From NCBI RefSeq assembly GCF_015351235.1, contig NZ_JADKSJ010000002.1:992001-1056000 (forward strand): a DNA stretch of 64,000 nt. The letters are read 5' to 3'. The position numbers and the translations under genes were made by a program. Below, in pieces: positions 1 to 8,427 of this stretch. The DNA is from Plantibacter sp. VKM Ac-2880 (GTDB taxonomy: Bacteria; Actinomycetota; Actinomycetes; Actinomycetales; Microbacteriaceae). The notes beneath the pieces were generated by a model, which saw only the letters and a list, made by a program, of their open reading frames with translations, was not told where the DNA came from and ran no database searches. Within the stretch, counting starts at the first letter, position 1; every line of letters begins with the position of its first letter.

Positions 1-216
1 AACGTGGTGGACCTCGTCGCCGTCGACCCGACCGTCTGGTCCGCCGAGATCGAGGACCCGTCGATCGCGGAGTACGTGCCCGGTGGTTCCCGGGGCGGCG
101 CCTCCTTCAACCCCGGCCTGCAACCCCTCGCCGTCGGCAGCACCGAAGTCACGCTGACGAACCGCTCCGACGACTCGACCGTCGTCTTCACCCTCGAGGT
201 CGTCGCAGGACCCTGA
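1..216 (+). CDS. C-terminal part of an unidentified, probably exported beta-rich protein (5' truncated by window edge)
   Basis: The reading frame is open from the first base of the window to a TGA at 214-216, so only about the last 71 residues are visible and the start lies upstream. The visible part is beta-rich and ends with a pattern (AVGSTEVTLTN, then VVFTLEVV) that loosely recalls the last strands of chagasin-like protease inhibitors or bacterial Ig-like folds. That likeness is by eye and weak. There is no catalytic motif. It is followed directly by an intergenic repeat cluster. Confidence 0.6.
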   Translation, partial: NVVDLVAVDPTVWSAEIEDPSIAEYVPGGSRGGASFNPGLQPLAVGSTEVTLTNRSDDSTVVFTLEVVAGP

Positions 217-237
217 GCGGACGCTGCCCGTGAGCGG

Positions 238-372
238 ACCGGTCCCTGAGCAGACCCGGTCCCTGAGCCTGTCGAAGGGCAGCCGAACCCACCGGTCCCT
301 GAGCCTGTCGACACTTCGACAAGCTCAGTGACCAAGGCGCTCCGGTCCCTGAGCCTGTCGAAGGGCAGCCGC
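238..372. repeat. Cluster of dispersed intergenic repeat (GGTCCCTGAGCCTGTCGAAG type)
   Basis: Full or partial copies of GGTCCCTGAGCCTGTCGAAG begin near 241, 258, 294 and 342, and an inverted copy lies at about 312-333 (CTTCGACAAGCTCAGTGACC). The direct and inverted copies could pair in RNA. The same element recurs near 9.1, 14.5, 16.7, 21.4 and 30.2 kb. It separates two convergent genes. No coding potential is apparent. Confidence 0.85.
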
Positions 373-380
373 TCAGCCGC

Positions 381-677
381 TCAGATGTCCAGGTACCGGC
401 AGAGGTAGGCGGTGGCGACCTCCACGTGGACCTGGAAGCTGCTGCTCCCCGGGACGCTGAACTGGGCGTCCGGGCCGAAGTCCTGCCAGGCGCTGGTGTT
501 GGGCAACAGGACGCGGAGCCGGCCGGAGATGACGGACATCTCCTCGGCCTTCCCGGTGGTGAAGGTGTACTCCCCCGGCGCCATGACCCCGATGCTCGCC
601 GACTCGGCTCCCGGCTCGTGCGTGGCGAAGCCGATCGACTTCACGTTGCCGTCGAAGTACTCGTTGCTCGTCAGCAT
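381..677 (-). CDS. ppnP: Pyrimidine/purine nucleoside phosphorylase (PpnP, DUF1255 cupin)
   Basis: This 98-residue single-domain cupin has the family's usual length (about 94-105). Its N-terminus (MLTSNEYFDGNVKSIGF) and the stretch VMAPGEYTFTTGKAEEMSVISG are typical of PpnP/YaiE. Family members phosphorolyse several nucleosides to base plus (deoxy)ribose 1-phosphate in the cytoplasm. The ATG at 677 was chosen because a GGGAGG ribosome-binding site lies just upstream and the family N-terminus begins there; a longer open frame upstream is not family-like. It is a single gene between the repeat cluster and the thiamine operon. Confidence 0.9.
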   Translation of the reverse strand: MLTSNEYFDGNVKSIGFATHEPGAESASIGVMAPGEYTFTTGKAEEMSVISGRLRVLLPNTSAWQDFGPDAQFSVPGSSSFQVHVEVATAYLCRYLDI

Positions 678-723
678 CAGGGGCCTCCCTCGTGGTCCAC
701 GACCGCGGTGGCCGATCCGCCAT

Positions 724-2295
724 TCATCGTATCGGCTCGGCGAAGAAGGCCTCCTCGTGTGCAGCAGAGGCCAGGAACGCCCGGCGCATCGCCCGCCGTC
801 CCGTCGCGTCCGCGCGCTCCGCCGCCTCGGCGACGATCTCGATCGCGCGGGCGGTGGCGACCGCGAAGGCCGGGTCGGCGTAGGTGTCGAGCCACGCGGC
901 GAACGGGTGCTCGGCATGCGACGCCTGGACGAGCCGCTCCCCCAGATCCTGATAGATCCAGTAGCAGGGCAGAACCGCGGCGATCACCCGACCGTAGTCG
1001 CCGTCGACACCCGCGGCGTGCAGGTGGTCGAGGTAGGCCGTCGTGGTCGACGACGGTTCCGCCTCCTCCCCGGCCGCGGCGGAGGCGTCGAGCCAGGTGC
1101 GGTGGAGTTCCATCTCGGCCTCGATCGAGCCGGCGGCGCCCGTCGCCCAGAACACCTGTTCCTCGGGGGTCGGGGCCAGCGCGCTCGCTCGCGCGAGCAC
1201 CCGGGAGTAGGCGCGGAGGTAGATCGCATCCTGCTGCAGGTACCACGCGAACCGGGCCGGATCGAGGGTGCCGTCGGCGAGCGTGGCGACGAACGGCAAC
1301 CGGTCGATCCGCGCCCGCAGCTCCGCGATCTCGTCCCACCATCCCGCGACGAGCTCAGCACCGTCTGCTGGGCGCACACCGAGGCCCGCCGACTCCCACA
1401 ACGTGGCGAAGTGGTTGATGGGCCCGCTCCCCGCACCGACCTCGAGCGCGTCCGCCGCCTCCAGACTCGAGGTGAGCCACGCCTTGGCCGTGCCGAGCGC
1501 CTCCGACCAGGACCCGGTGCGTGCGAGGAGGGTCGCCATCGCGCTCGACAGGGAACAGCCGGTCCCGTGGGTGTTGGTCGTGGAGACCCGCGGTCCGTCG
1601 AACTCGATCAACGAGCGGCCGTCACCGAGACCGCCGCGGGCGTCGACGAGGGCGTCCGGGCAGTCCACCACCCCGGACAGGTGCCCGCCCTTCACGAGCA
1701 CGATCACCCCGGCCCGTTCCGACACCCGCCGCGCCTGCGCGAGGGCGTCGGCCCAGCGCTCCGCCACCGGTTCGTCCGCGAGCACGGCGAGCTCGGGGAG
1801 GTTCGGGGTGACGAGGTCGACGAGCGGCAGGAGCGCGCGCATGGCGGCTTCCGCGTCCTGCCGGAGGAGGCGGTCACCGCTCGTCGCCACCATGACGGGG
1901 TCGAGGACGACGGGTCCGGTCGTCGTCTCGCGGAGCCACGTGGCGACGGTCTCGATGATCCGCGCGCCGCCCAGCATGCCGACCTTGACGGCGTCGATGA
2001 CGACGTCGTCGGCCACGGCGTCCAGCTGCGCCCTCAGGAATCCGACGGGCGGGGTGTGCACGGAACGGACGCCGCGGGTGTTCTGCGCGACGAGCGCCGT
2101 CACGACCGCCATGCCGTATCCGCCGTTCGCGGCGATGCTCTTGAGGTCGGCCTGGACACCGGCGCCGCCGGTCGGGTCGGTGCCGGCGATGCTCAACACC
2201 CGCGGTGTGGTCCTCGTGACGAGCGGGCGTCGCCCGATCCCGGCATCGACGGACGAGCGGGCCGGGGCTGTCCTCAGCGAGTCGGTGGCGCTCAC
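724..2295 (-). CDS. thiD: Bifunctional HMP-phosphate kinase / TenA-type thiaminase II fusion (ThiD-TenA)
   Basis: This 523-residue protein fuses two enzymes of thiamine metabolism. Residues about 25-290 are ThiD-like (VLSIAGTDPTGGAGVQADLK, LDPVMVATSGDRLL, a GTGCSLSSA anion-hole motif), phosphorylating hydroxymethylpyrimidine and its phosphate. Residues about 300-520 are TenA-like (FVATLADGTLDPARFAWYLQQD), which hydrolyses aminopyrimidines or thiamine for pyrimidine salvage. The GTG start at 2295 overlaps the thiE stop as GTGA, implying translational coupling. It is last in the riboswitch-controlled thiM-thiE-thiD/tenA operon. Such fusions are known in actinobacteria and fungi. Confidence 0.93.
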   Translation of the reverse strand: MSATDSLRTAPARSSVDAGIGRRPLVTRTTPRVLSIAGTDPTGGAGVQADLKSIAANGGYGMAVVTALVAQNTRGVRSVHTPPVGFLRAQLDAVADDVVIDAVKVGMLGGARIIETVATWLRETTTGPVVLDPVMVATSGDRLLRQDAEAAMRALLPLVDLVTPNLPELAVLADEPVAERWADALAQARRVSERAGVIVLVKGGHLSGVVDCPDALVDARGGLGDGRSLIEFDGPRVSTTNTHGTGCSLSSAMATLLARTGSWSEALGTAKAWLTSSLEAADALEVGAGSGPINHFATLWESAGLGVRPADGAELVAGWWDEIAELRARIDRLPFVATLADGTLDPARFAWYLQQDAIYLRAYSRVLARASALAPTPEEQVFWATGAAGSIEAEMELHRTWLDASAAAGEEAEPSSTTTAYLDHLHAAGVDGDYGRVIAAVLPCYWIYQDLGERLVQASHAEHPFAAWLDTYADPAFAVATARAIEIVAEAAERADATGRRAMRRAFLASAAHEEAFFAEPIR

Positions 2296-3002
2296 GCGGG
2301 CGCCTCGTCCCACGCGGCACGGAACGCGCGAGCCGCCGCGGCCGGGTCGTCGGCGGCGCAGATGGCGGACACCACCGCGAGCCCGGCGGCACCCGCCGAT
2401 CGGAGGGCCGCGGTGTCGGCGAGGCCGACCCCGCCGATCGCGACGCAGGGCAACTCGGTCGCGGCGGCGATCGCGGCGAACCCGTCCACGCCGAGCGGCT
2501 CCGGGTGGTCCGGTTTCGTCGCGGTCGGGCGGATCACGCCGACGCCGAGGTAGTCGACGGTCCCCCCGGGCAGGGCGGCCACCGCGGCGAGGTGGGCGGG
2601 CGTGTTCGCCGTCAGCCCCACCACCGCCGCGTCACCCACGATCCGGCGGACCGCGTCGACCGGGAGGTCGCTCTGCCCGACGTGGACACCGTGGACGACG
2701 GCTCCGGCGGAACGGGCGGCGAGGAAGACGTCGACCCGGTCGTCGACGAGGAGCAGGGCTCGACCGGAGACGAGCTCGGCGGCACGGAGCGTGAGGTCGA
2801 ACAGCTCGCGGGCCGTCGCGGTCTTCTCACGCAGTTGCACCGCGGTCACCCCGCCGTCGACGGCCCGGCGCACGACGTCGAGGACCCCCCGAGCACCGCT
2901 CGCCGAGGCGTCCGTGACGAGGTACGTCACCATGGCCCGGCGGACGAGGGCGGCGTGCGAACGGGCGGCGTCCACCCCGTCGGACACTGTCTCGGCGCTC
3001 AC
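2292..3002 (-). CDS. thiE: Thiamine-phosphate synthase
   Basis: This 236-residue TIM-barrel enzyme joins HMP pyrophosphate to thiazole phosphate, giving thiamine monophosphate. ThiE motifs are visible: [19 protein letters not shown] near the N-terminus, [30 protein letters not shown] and the phosphate-binding end [19 protein letters not shown]. The GTG at 3002 was chosen because it overlaps the thiM stop as GTGA and its product has family length. The 3' end overlaps thiD/tenA in the same way, so the three genes form one coupled operon. Confidence 0.93.
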   Translation of the reverse strand: MSAETVSDGVDAARSHAALVRRAMVTYLVTDASASGARGVLDVVRRAVDGGVTAVQLREKTATARELFDLTLRAAELVSGRALLLVDDRVDVFLAARSAGAVVHGVHVGQSDLPVDAVRRIVGDAAVVGLTANTPAHLAAVAALPGGTVDYLGVGVIRPTATKPDHPEPLGVDGFAAIAAATELPCVAIGGVGLADTAALRSAGAAGLAVVSAICAADDPAAAARAFRAAWDEAPA

Positions 3003-3850
3003 GCCACCACCGCCAGTCGGCGGACGGTCTCCGCGTCGAGGAGGTGGAGGTGGTCGAGGAAGGCCGGGGCGAACGACCCGGGCCCGCGGCTCTCCGCCGC
3101 GGCCAGCTGAGCGGCGACCGTGTACACGCTCGTGGCGGCCACCGTCGTCAACAGCCGGTCCTCGCCGAGCGAGGCGAACGCGGCGAACACGGCACCGAGC
3201 GCGCACCCGCCGCCCGTCACGAGGGTGAGCCACGGGTGTCCGTTCGAGCAGCGGACGATGCGCTCACCGTCGGTGATGACGTCCGTCGGTCCGGAGATCG
3301 CCACGACGGCTCCCGAAGTGCGCGCGATCGCGGTCGCCGCCTCGATCGCGCTGTCGACGGAGTCGGTGCTGTCGACACCACGACCGCCGGCGCCCAGGCC
3401 GGCGAGCGCGATGATCTCGCTCGCATTGCCCCGGACGATCGTCGGCCGGAGCGCCAAGAGCTCCGCGGCGAGCGCCGTCCGGACGGGGAGGGACCCGACC
3501 GCGACGGGGTCGAGCACCCACGGGGTGCCCACCTCGTTCGCGGCGGTCGCCGCTTCGATCATGGCCTCGCGCTGCTCCGCCTGGGGCGTCCCGAGGTTGA
3601 GGAGCACGCCGGAGGCGATGCGGGCGAACGGACCGGCCTCCGTGGGGATGTCGGTCATCGCCGGGGCGGCGCCGACGGCGAGGAGGACGTTCGCCGTGAA
3701 GTTCGTGACCACGGCGTTCGTGATCGATTGGACGAGCGGGGTGCGCTCGCGCAGCCGGTCGAGGAGGTCCCCCGCGGCGGTCGCGAACCCGCCGGCGGCG
3801 GACTCGTCGGTGGACGGGTGGACAGACTGCTGCGGTGTGCGAATGCTCAT
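2999..3850 (-). CDS. thiM: Hydroxyethylthiazole kinase
   Basis: This 283-residue member of the ribokinase-like ThiM family phosphorylates the thiazole alcohol for thiamine salvage. Visible motifs are [20 protein letters not shown] near the N-terminus, [26 protein letters not shown] and the substrate loop [15 protein letters not shown], with the Cys typical of ThiM. The ATG at 3850 was chosen because it lies 8 bases after a GAAGGG ribosome-binding site that also forms the 3' end of the TPP riboswitch. Earlier in-frame ATGs fall inside the riboswitch and are unlikely starts. It is first in the salvage operon. Confidence 0.93.
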   Translation of the reverse strand: MSIRTPQQSVHPSTDESAAGGFATAAGDLLDRLRERTPLVQSITNAVVTNFTANVLLAVGAAPAMTDIPTEAGPFARIASGVLLNLGTPQAEQREAMIEAATAANEVGTPWVLDPVAVGSLPVRTALAAELLALRPTIVRGNASEIIALAGLGAGGRGVDSTDSVDSAIEAATAIARTSGAVVAISGPTDVITDGERIVRCSNGHPWLTLVTGGGCALGAVFAAFASLGEDRLLTTVAATSVYTVAAQLAAAESRGPGSFAPAFLDHLHLLDAETVRRLAVVA

Positions 3851-3856
3851 TCGCGA

Positions 3857-3938
3857 CATCCCTTCGCTCGGACTAACGAGATCAGGTTCGACGGGTGTGT
3901 TCTCAGCCGGTCGTCTTGCGATCGGCACCCCGTGTCAC
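3857..3938 (-). promoter_or_regulatory. TPP (thiamine pyrophosphate) riboswitch, THI element
   Basis: Read on the minus strand, this leader holds the conserved thi-box pieces in order: ACGGGGTGCC (3933-3924), GGCTGAGA (near 3908-3901), ACCCGTCGAACCTGATCT and finally GCGAAGGGATG next to the thiM start. In this class TPP binding closes the structure. Because the last helix overlaps the GAAGGG ribosome-binding site of thiM, translational repression by sequestering that site is the likely mechanism (inferred). Confidence 0.95.
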
Positions 3939-4002
3939 TCGCGACCACCATAGCGGGTCGGTGCCGCTTCCCGTCCGTCGAGGCGACGAGGATGATGGGC
4001 GC

Positions 4003-4494
4003 ATGGACTTCTTCGAGCTCGTCACCATCGTCTTCGAGGTCGCCGGTGTCGGGGCGATGGTCGTGGGGTTCGTGATCGCCGTCGCCCTCTCGGCCCGCCT
4101 GTGGCTCCGCACCCGCGACGGCGGGCGGGCCTTCCGGATGCTGCGGGAGACGATCGGCTCGGTGATCCTGCTCGGGCTCGAGATCCTCGTGGCCGCCGAC
4201 CTCGTGAAGACGGTCACGTCGACCCCGTCGCTGACCGATGCGCTCGTGCTGGCGATCATCGTCGTCATCCGCACGCTGCTGAGCTTCTCCCTGCAGATCG
4301 AGATCGAGGGGACCCTGCCCTGGAGACGCCTCGCGACGACGGGACCGCAGGCGTTCGGCCAGGCCGTCGCGCGCGGCGGCGAGCGGCCACGGCGGTCCAC
4401 CGAGGAGCAGCCCGTGACGGCGCCGGTCGCCGACCAAGCAACGCACATGCCGGATGACGACAGCCGGTTCCCGGAACTCCGCAGTCGCGGCTAG
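4003..4494 (+). CDS. DUF1622 family membrane protein
   Basis: This 163-residue protein matches the small DUF1622 family. A first hydrophobic helix (VTIVFEVAGVGAMVVGFVIA) is followed by RLRT-like basic residues, then a block with two more helices (LLGLEILVAADLVKTV and ALVLAIIVVIRTLLSFSLQIE). The family is membrane-embedded and has no known function. The ATG at 4003 fits the conserved N-terminus. The stop TAG overlaps the stop of the convergent HAD gene by three bases. Confidence 0.82.
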   Translation: MDFFELVTIVFEVAGVGAMVVGFVIAVALSARLWLRTRDGGRAFRMLRETIGSVILLGLEILVAADLVKTVTSTPSLTDALVLAIIVVIRTLLSFSLQIEIEGTLPWRRLATTGPQAFGQAVARGGERPRRSTEEQPVTAPVADQATHMPDDDSRFPELRSRG

Positions 4495-5177
4495 CGCGTC
4501 GCGGCGGTTTCCGCCCAGGTGTCGCGGATGAGGTCGGGCAGCTCACGCATGTCGTCGAAGACGTGGGTGCCGTCGCCGACGAGCCGCTCGGCCGGGGTCA
4601 TGCCACCGGCGTAGGCGTACACGATCATTCCCGCGGCCCGGGCGGCGAGGACGCCGACGACGCTGTCCTCGACGACCGCGCACCGCTCGGGGGCGGTGTC
4701 GAAGTCGGCGGCCGCGTGCAGGAAGAGGTCCGGGGCCGGCTTACCGACGGCGACGTCGGTCGCGCTGAAGATCCGCCCGGCGAACCGGTCGTGGATGCCC
4801 ACCTGGCCGAGGTTCCGGACGACGTCGTGGAGCATGCCGTTCGAGGCGACGCACAACGGCACCCCGGTCGCCGCGATGCCGTCGAGCGCGTCGACGACGC
4901 CGTCGACCGCTTCCAGCTCGCGCTCGCAGATGCCGCGGAACATGTCGCTCCAGCGTTGGATCCAGTCGGCCTCCAACGGCTTGCCGAGCCGTGCTTCGAC
5001 GAGCGTCGCGTAGGTCTCGAGCGATGCGCCGACGAACAGTTCCCGCACCTCGGCCTCGGTGTAGTCGCCGCCGACCTCGTTGAGGAGCTGCAGGTTCACC
5101 CGCACCGAGATGCGTTCCGTGTCGACGAGGGTGCCGTCGCAGTCGAAGATGACGAGGTCCGGATAGTCGACTGGCAT
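4491..5177 (-). CDS. HAD-superfamily sugar-phosphatase-like hydrolase (subfamily IA, beta-phosphoglucomutase/YieH-like)
   Basis: This 228-residue protein has all HAD motifs: the nucleophile DxD in FDCDGTLVDTE (motif I), VASNG (motif II), the Lys of AVGKPAPDLFL (motif III) and VVEDSVVGVLAARAAGM (motif IV). A helical cap domain lies at about residues 20-90. The family dephosphorylates small sugar phosphates or isomerises beta-glucose 1-phosphate; the substrate cannot be read from sequence. It is monocistronic and converges on the DUF1622 gene with overlapping stop codons. Confidence 0.88.
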   Translation of the reverse strand: MPVDYPDLVIFDCDGTLVDTERISVRVNLQLLNEVGGDYTEAEVRELFVGASLETYATLVEARLGKPLEADWIQRWSDMFRGICERELEAVDGVVDALDGIAATGVPLCVASNGMLHDVVRNLGQVGIHDRFAGRIFSATDVAVGKPAPDLFLHAAADFDTAPERCAVVEDSVVGVLAARAAGMIVYAYAGGMTPAERLVGDGTHVFDDMRELPDLIRDTWAETAATR

Positions 5178-5256
5178 GCTCCGAGCCTAAACGACGCCGC
5201 CTGCGTCCACGCCGGGCGCGTCTCCGGGAAGCGGCCGGCATCGTGACCGACGGCGA

Positions 5257-6534
5257 TCAGCGGGAGACGCCGACACCCTGCCGCTGCCAGGTGACGATCA
5301 TGCGTCGCGCATACTGAGTCGCCGCGACGAAGTGCCCGACGAGCCCGAGGAGGATCGCGACGAACCCGATGCCGCCGAATACGCGGGACAGCGCCGACGC
5401 CGGATCACCACCGCCGAGGGCGAGCCCCGTGAGCAGCGCGAAGAAGCCGACGAAGAGGAACACCGTGCGGATCTTGCCGGCGAGGCTCACCGGCACCTCG
5501 GGTGTCCCGCGGAACGCGACGACCGCGATGAATGCGAGGAGGAGGTCGGGCACGATCATGACCACGAACACCTGCCACGGGATGATCTGCGCGACGGCGA
5601 AGGAGGCCGCGACCACGACGACGGTCAAGCGGTCGGCGACGCCGTCGAGCCAGGTGCCGAGCGCCGAGACGGTCCCCATCCGGCGCGCGATCTGCCCGTC
5701 GGCGACGTCACTCAGGAACACGACCGCCCCGACGACGAGCGCCGCCAGGGAGGAGCCGGTGATGACGAGGACTGCGAAGACGGGGAGCAGGAGGATGCGT
5801 CCCGCCGTGATCGCGTTGGGCAGGTTGCGCCAGTCGTCGTCCGCGAAGAGCTGGGTGCGGAGGCGCGCGATCGGCGTCTTCTCGTGCAGGGTCACCGGGA
5901 TCATCGCCTCGTCGCCCGGGATCGCGAGTCCCCGGCGAGCTCGGACGATCGCGACGATCGACACCACGACGACGAGTGCGAGCAGAAGCACCCACCCGGC
6001 GGAACCGAGGTACTGACGGACTCCCTCGAGCACGGCGCGCACGAGCGAACCGACGCCGACGAAGACGGCGGACCACAGGAGCGACCCGAGCACCGACGCG
6101 AGGAGGAACGACCGGTACGGTACGCGGGCGACCCCGGCCGCGGCCGGCGTCAGGCACCGGAGCACGGGGACGAGCCGGGTGAGGAAGACGGCCTGGGCTC
6201 CGCGCCGCTCGAGCGCCTCGACCGCGCGGTCCCATCCGCCGACGCCGAGCCGCCGGACGACGGTCGTGTCGCGGAGACGCCCGCCGCTCCGACGACCGAT
6301 GAGGAAGCCGAGGTGGTCTCCCAGCGATCCACCGAGGGCGACGGCGAGGAACAGGACGAGCGCGGCAGGGCCGGAGTCGAGCATCGCAGAGAGGAGGAGC
6401 ACGACGGGCTCGCCAGGCACCAGCAGACCGAGCCAGAGCCCTGACTCCGCCACGGCGAAGAGGAGGCCGACCAGCCAGATCATCGGATCGGGCAACACCG
6501 TCGTGGCGCCGTCCACCCAGCCGATGACGTCCAC
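5257..6534 (-). CDS. DedA-family membrane protein fused to a CDP-alcohol phosphatidyltransferase
   Basis: This 425-residue membrane protein has two parts. Residues about 1-195 are DedA-like (GEPVVLLLSAML, GDHLGFLIGRRSGG, FLTRLVPVLRCLTPAAAG), a family linked to lipid scrambling and flipping. Residues about 235-410 are a CDP-alcohol phosphatidyltransferase with the full catalytic pattern D-x2-D-G-x2-A-R-x8-G-x3-D-x3-D (starts DVADGQIARR), usual in PgsA-type enzymes making phosphatidylglycerophosphate or related lipids. The GTG at 6534 was chosen where similarity starts. The fusion suggests coupled phospholipid synthesis and transbilayer movement, which is inference. Confidence 0.85.
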   Translation of the reverse strand: MDVIGWVDGATTVLPDPMIWLVGLLFAVAESGLWLGLLVPGEPVVLLLSAMLDSGPAALVLFLAVALGGSLGDHLGFLIGRRSGGRLRDTTVVRRLGVGGWDRAVEALERRGAQAVFLTRLVPVLRCLTPAAAGVARVPYRSFLLASVLGSLLWSAVFVGVGSLVRAVLEGVRQYLGSAGWVLLLALVVVVSIVAIVRARRGLAIPGDEAMIPVTLHEKTPIARLRTQLFADDDWRNLPNAITAGRILLLPVFAVLVITGSSLAALVVGAVVFLSDVADGQIARRMGTVSALGTWLDGVADRLTVVVVAASFAVAQIIPWQVFVVMIVPDLLLAFIAVVAFRGTPEVPVSLAGKIRTVFLFVGFFALLTGLALGGGDPASALSRVFGGIGFVAILLGLVGHFVAATQYARRMIVTWQRQGVGVSR

Positions 6535-6868
6535 GGGTCCCCGTTCACGAATACGATCCGCGCCCTGGTCGGAGCGCGGCTCGCCCAAGTCTACGGACGA
6601 GCCGGGTGCTCCGATCCCCTTCGGGACGACCGGGCGGCCGATCAGCGAGGCACGCCTGCCGACGGAGCACACCGGGATCTCCGGCGGCAGGGCTCAGCCA
6701 CCCGTGGCACGTGCCCGTGGCACCGCCGACCCACGGACCGTGCATCAGGGGTGGTCCCGCAGGACGACGGAAGATCGGGCGCGCGGGCGATCCGCCACGG
6801 ACCCGATCGGAGGAGGCTTGCAGCATCAACCGAAGAGCTCCGCAACCGCGGAGGAAGGAACGAAGCCC
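6535..6868. other. Intergenic region without recognisable gene
   Basis: These 334 bases separate the divergent DedA fusion and DUF4190-like genes. Open frames here are short, arginine/proline-rich and unsupported by ribosome-binding sites. The promoters of both flanking genes must lie here, but no clear -35/-10 pair or operator palindrome was recognised. Confidence 0.5.
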
Positions 6869-7333
6869 ATGTCCGCCTCAGCCACCACCGAGTCCCCCAC
6901 GACCTCGCCCGCCGAGGACGTGACCCTGGCCGACGCCCCGACCGAATCGTTCGGAACGGACCCGCTCGCCCAGACGACGCCCCTCCCGGATCCGACGACA
7001 CCCGTCGAGACGGTCCCCACCAACCAGACCACCGCGCTCGCCGCCGTCCCACCGGTGCCACCCACCGCGGAGGCCGACCGCGAGAGCTCCACGCAGACGC
7101 TGTCGATCATCGCGTTCGCGCTGTCGATCGCGGCGATCGTGGCCCCCTCGTTCGTCCTCCTCCCGATCGCCTCGCTCGTCATGGGCATCATCGCCCTGGC
7201 CCGCAAACCGCGGTCGAAGGGCTTCGCGCTCACCGCCGTCATCATCTCGGGCACCATGCTCGCGTTGGCCCTGATCGTCGCCGCCGGTGCCGCCCTGCTG
7301 CTCGGCGTCTCGATGGTCGCCTCCATCAACTGA
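6869..7333 (+). CDS. DUF4190-like small membrane protein
   Basis: This 154-residue protein has a Thr/Pro/Ala-rich, probably disordered N-terminal half (to about residue 70). Two transmembrane helices follow (LSIIAFALSIAAIVAPSFVLLPIASLVMG and the C-terminal AVIISGTMLALALIVAAGAALLLG), joined by a short basic loop (ALARKPRSKGFA). This layout is the DUF4190 pattern; function is unknown. The ATG at 6869 follows GAGGAAGGA at a suitable distance. A stable inverted repeat lies just after the stop. Confidence 0.75.
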   Translation: MSASATTESPTTSPAEDVTLADAPTESFGTDPLAQTTPLPDPTTPVETVPTNQTTALAAVPPVPPTAEADRESSTQTLSIIAFALSIAAIVAPSFVLLPIASLVMGIIALARKPRSKGFALTAVIISGTMLALALIVAAGAALLLGVSMVASIN

Positions 7334-7345
7334 TCCGACAACCCG

Positions 7346-7384
7346 ACGGCGCCCGCCTCCTCCTCGAGTCGGCGGGCGTCGTCG
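7346..7384 (+). terminator. Hairpin terminator after the DUF4190-like gene
   Basis: A 13-base stem with one mismatch (GACGGCGCCCGCC at 7346-7358 against GGCGGGCGTCGTC at 7372-7384) and a 13-base loop lies right after the stop codon. There is no T-tract, as is usual in high-GC actinobacteria. Confidence 0.65.
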
Positions 7385-7411
7385 CGCGCGGACCCCATAC
7401 CTCGGGCGTTG

Positions 7412-7424
7412 ATTGTTACACAAT
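7412..7424 (+). promoter_or_regulatory. Candidate GntR (FCD type) operator upstream of the EamA exporter
   Basis: The perfect inverted repeat ATTGT-TAC-ACAAT lies 19 bases before the exporter start. It fits the FCD-subfamily consensus TnGTnnnACnA exactly. The regulator of that subfamily is the second gene of the same operon, so autoregulation of exporter plus regulator is the simple reading. Confidence 0.7.
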
Positions 7425-7443
7425 CCTCCGCCAGGCTGTCCTC

Positions 7444-8427
7444 ATGACCCGATCGACGATCTCGGCCGACCTGAGCGCTCCAGCCCGGGCGCAGCGCCTC
7501 CCGGTCGCGGCCGCGATCCTCGCCGCCGTGTGCTTCGGCACGACGGGGACGGTGCACGCCCTCCTCCCCATCGAGGTCGACTCGGTCGCCTTCGGCGCCG
7601 CACGGATCGTGTTCGGTGGCGCTCTACTCGTCGTGGTGTGGGCCATTGCGGCGAAGCGGGCGTCGGCGGCCCACACCGGCTCACCTTCCTCGCCTCGTCC
7701 GCGGGTCACGGCACTCGGGCGGCCGGCGCTCATCGCGGCGATCGTCCTCGGCACCGTCGGCGTCGCCGCGTACCAACCGTTCTTCTTCCTCGGCGCGGAA
7801 CGCAACGGCGTCGCGATCGGCACCCTCACCGCGCTCGGCTCGGCGCCCGCGATCACCGGACTCCTCGAATGGGCGATCCGTCGACGTCGCCCGAGCGCCC
7901 GCTGGTTCCTCGCGACCGCGGTCGCGGCCGCCGGCGTCGCCGTCCTGTCCGGCGTCACCGGCGGCGTCGGGGAGGTCACCGTGGACGGACTGCTCGCCTC
8001 CGTGGGCGCCGGTGCCTCGTACGCCCTCTACACGCTCTGCAGCAAGGCGCTCATCGACCACGGCTGGAGCCCCCTCGGCGCCATGGCGACCCTCTTCGGC
8101 TCGGCCGCGGTCGTCTCCCTGCCCGTGCTGCTCTCCACCGAGGTCGCCTGGATCGCCACCGTCCCCGGAGCGCTCGCGGTCGCCTGGCTCGCGCTCGTGA
8201 ACACGCTCGCCGGATACCTCCTCTTCGGCTACGCGCTCGGCGGACTGCCCGCATCACGGGTCGCGACGCTGACCCTCTTCGAACCCATGACGGCCACCCT
8301 GCTGGGCATCCTGCTGCTCGGCGAGTCGTTCGGACCGACCACCGTCGTCGGTGCCGCGCTCCTGCTCGTCGGGCTGGCGATCCTCGTGACGCCGGCGCGC
8401 GGGAGCCGTCGCCCGGGCATCCGATGA
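7444..8427 (+). CDS. EamA/DMT-family transporter, probable exporter
   Basis: This 327-residue protein has about ten hydrophobic helices in two EamA repeats (first begins AAILAAVCFGTTGTVHALLP, second near VDGLLASVGAGASYALYTL), the usual length for drug/metabolite superfamily carriers. The motif PASRVATLTLFEPMTATLLGILLLGE in the second half is typical. DMT proteins export amino acids, nucleotides or metabolites across the inner membrane; the substrate is unknown. It overlaps the downstream GntR gene by ATGA, and an FCD-type operator lies just upstream, so its expression probably responds to an acid metabolite. Confidence 0.88.
   Translation: MTRSTISADLSAPARAQRLPVAAAILAAVCFGTTGTVHALLPIEVDSVAFGAARIVFGGALLVVVWAIAAKRASAAHTGSPSSPRPRVTALGRPALIAAIVLGTVGVAAYQPFFFLGAERNGVAIGTLTALGSAPAITGLLEWAIRRRRPSARWFLATAVAAAGVAVLSGVTGGVGEVTVDGLLASVGAGASYALYTLCSKALIDHGWSPLGAMATLFGSAAVVSLPVLLSTEVAWIATVPGALAVAWLALVNTLAGYLLFGYALGGLPASRVATLTLFEPMTATLLGILLLGESFGPTTVVGAALLLVGLAILVTPARGSRRPGIR

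Noticed and set aside
412-2553. Long plus-strand open frame (about 713 codons) across the thiamine genes
   Set aside because: It is antisense to ppnP and thiD/tenA, which have clear family motifs; its translation is Arg/Gly/Pro-rich without domains. Long antisense frames are common at this GC content.
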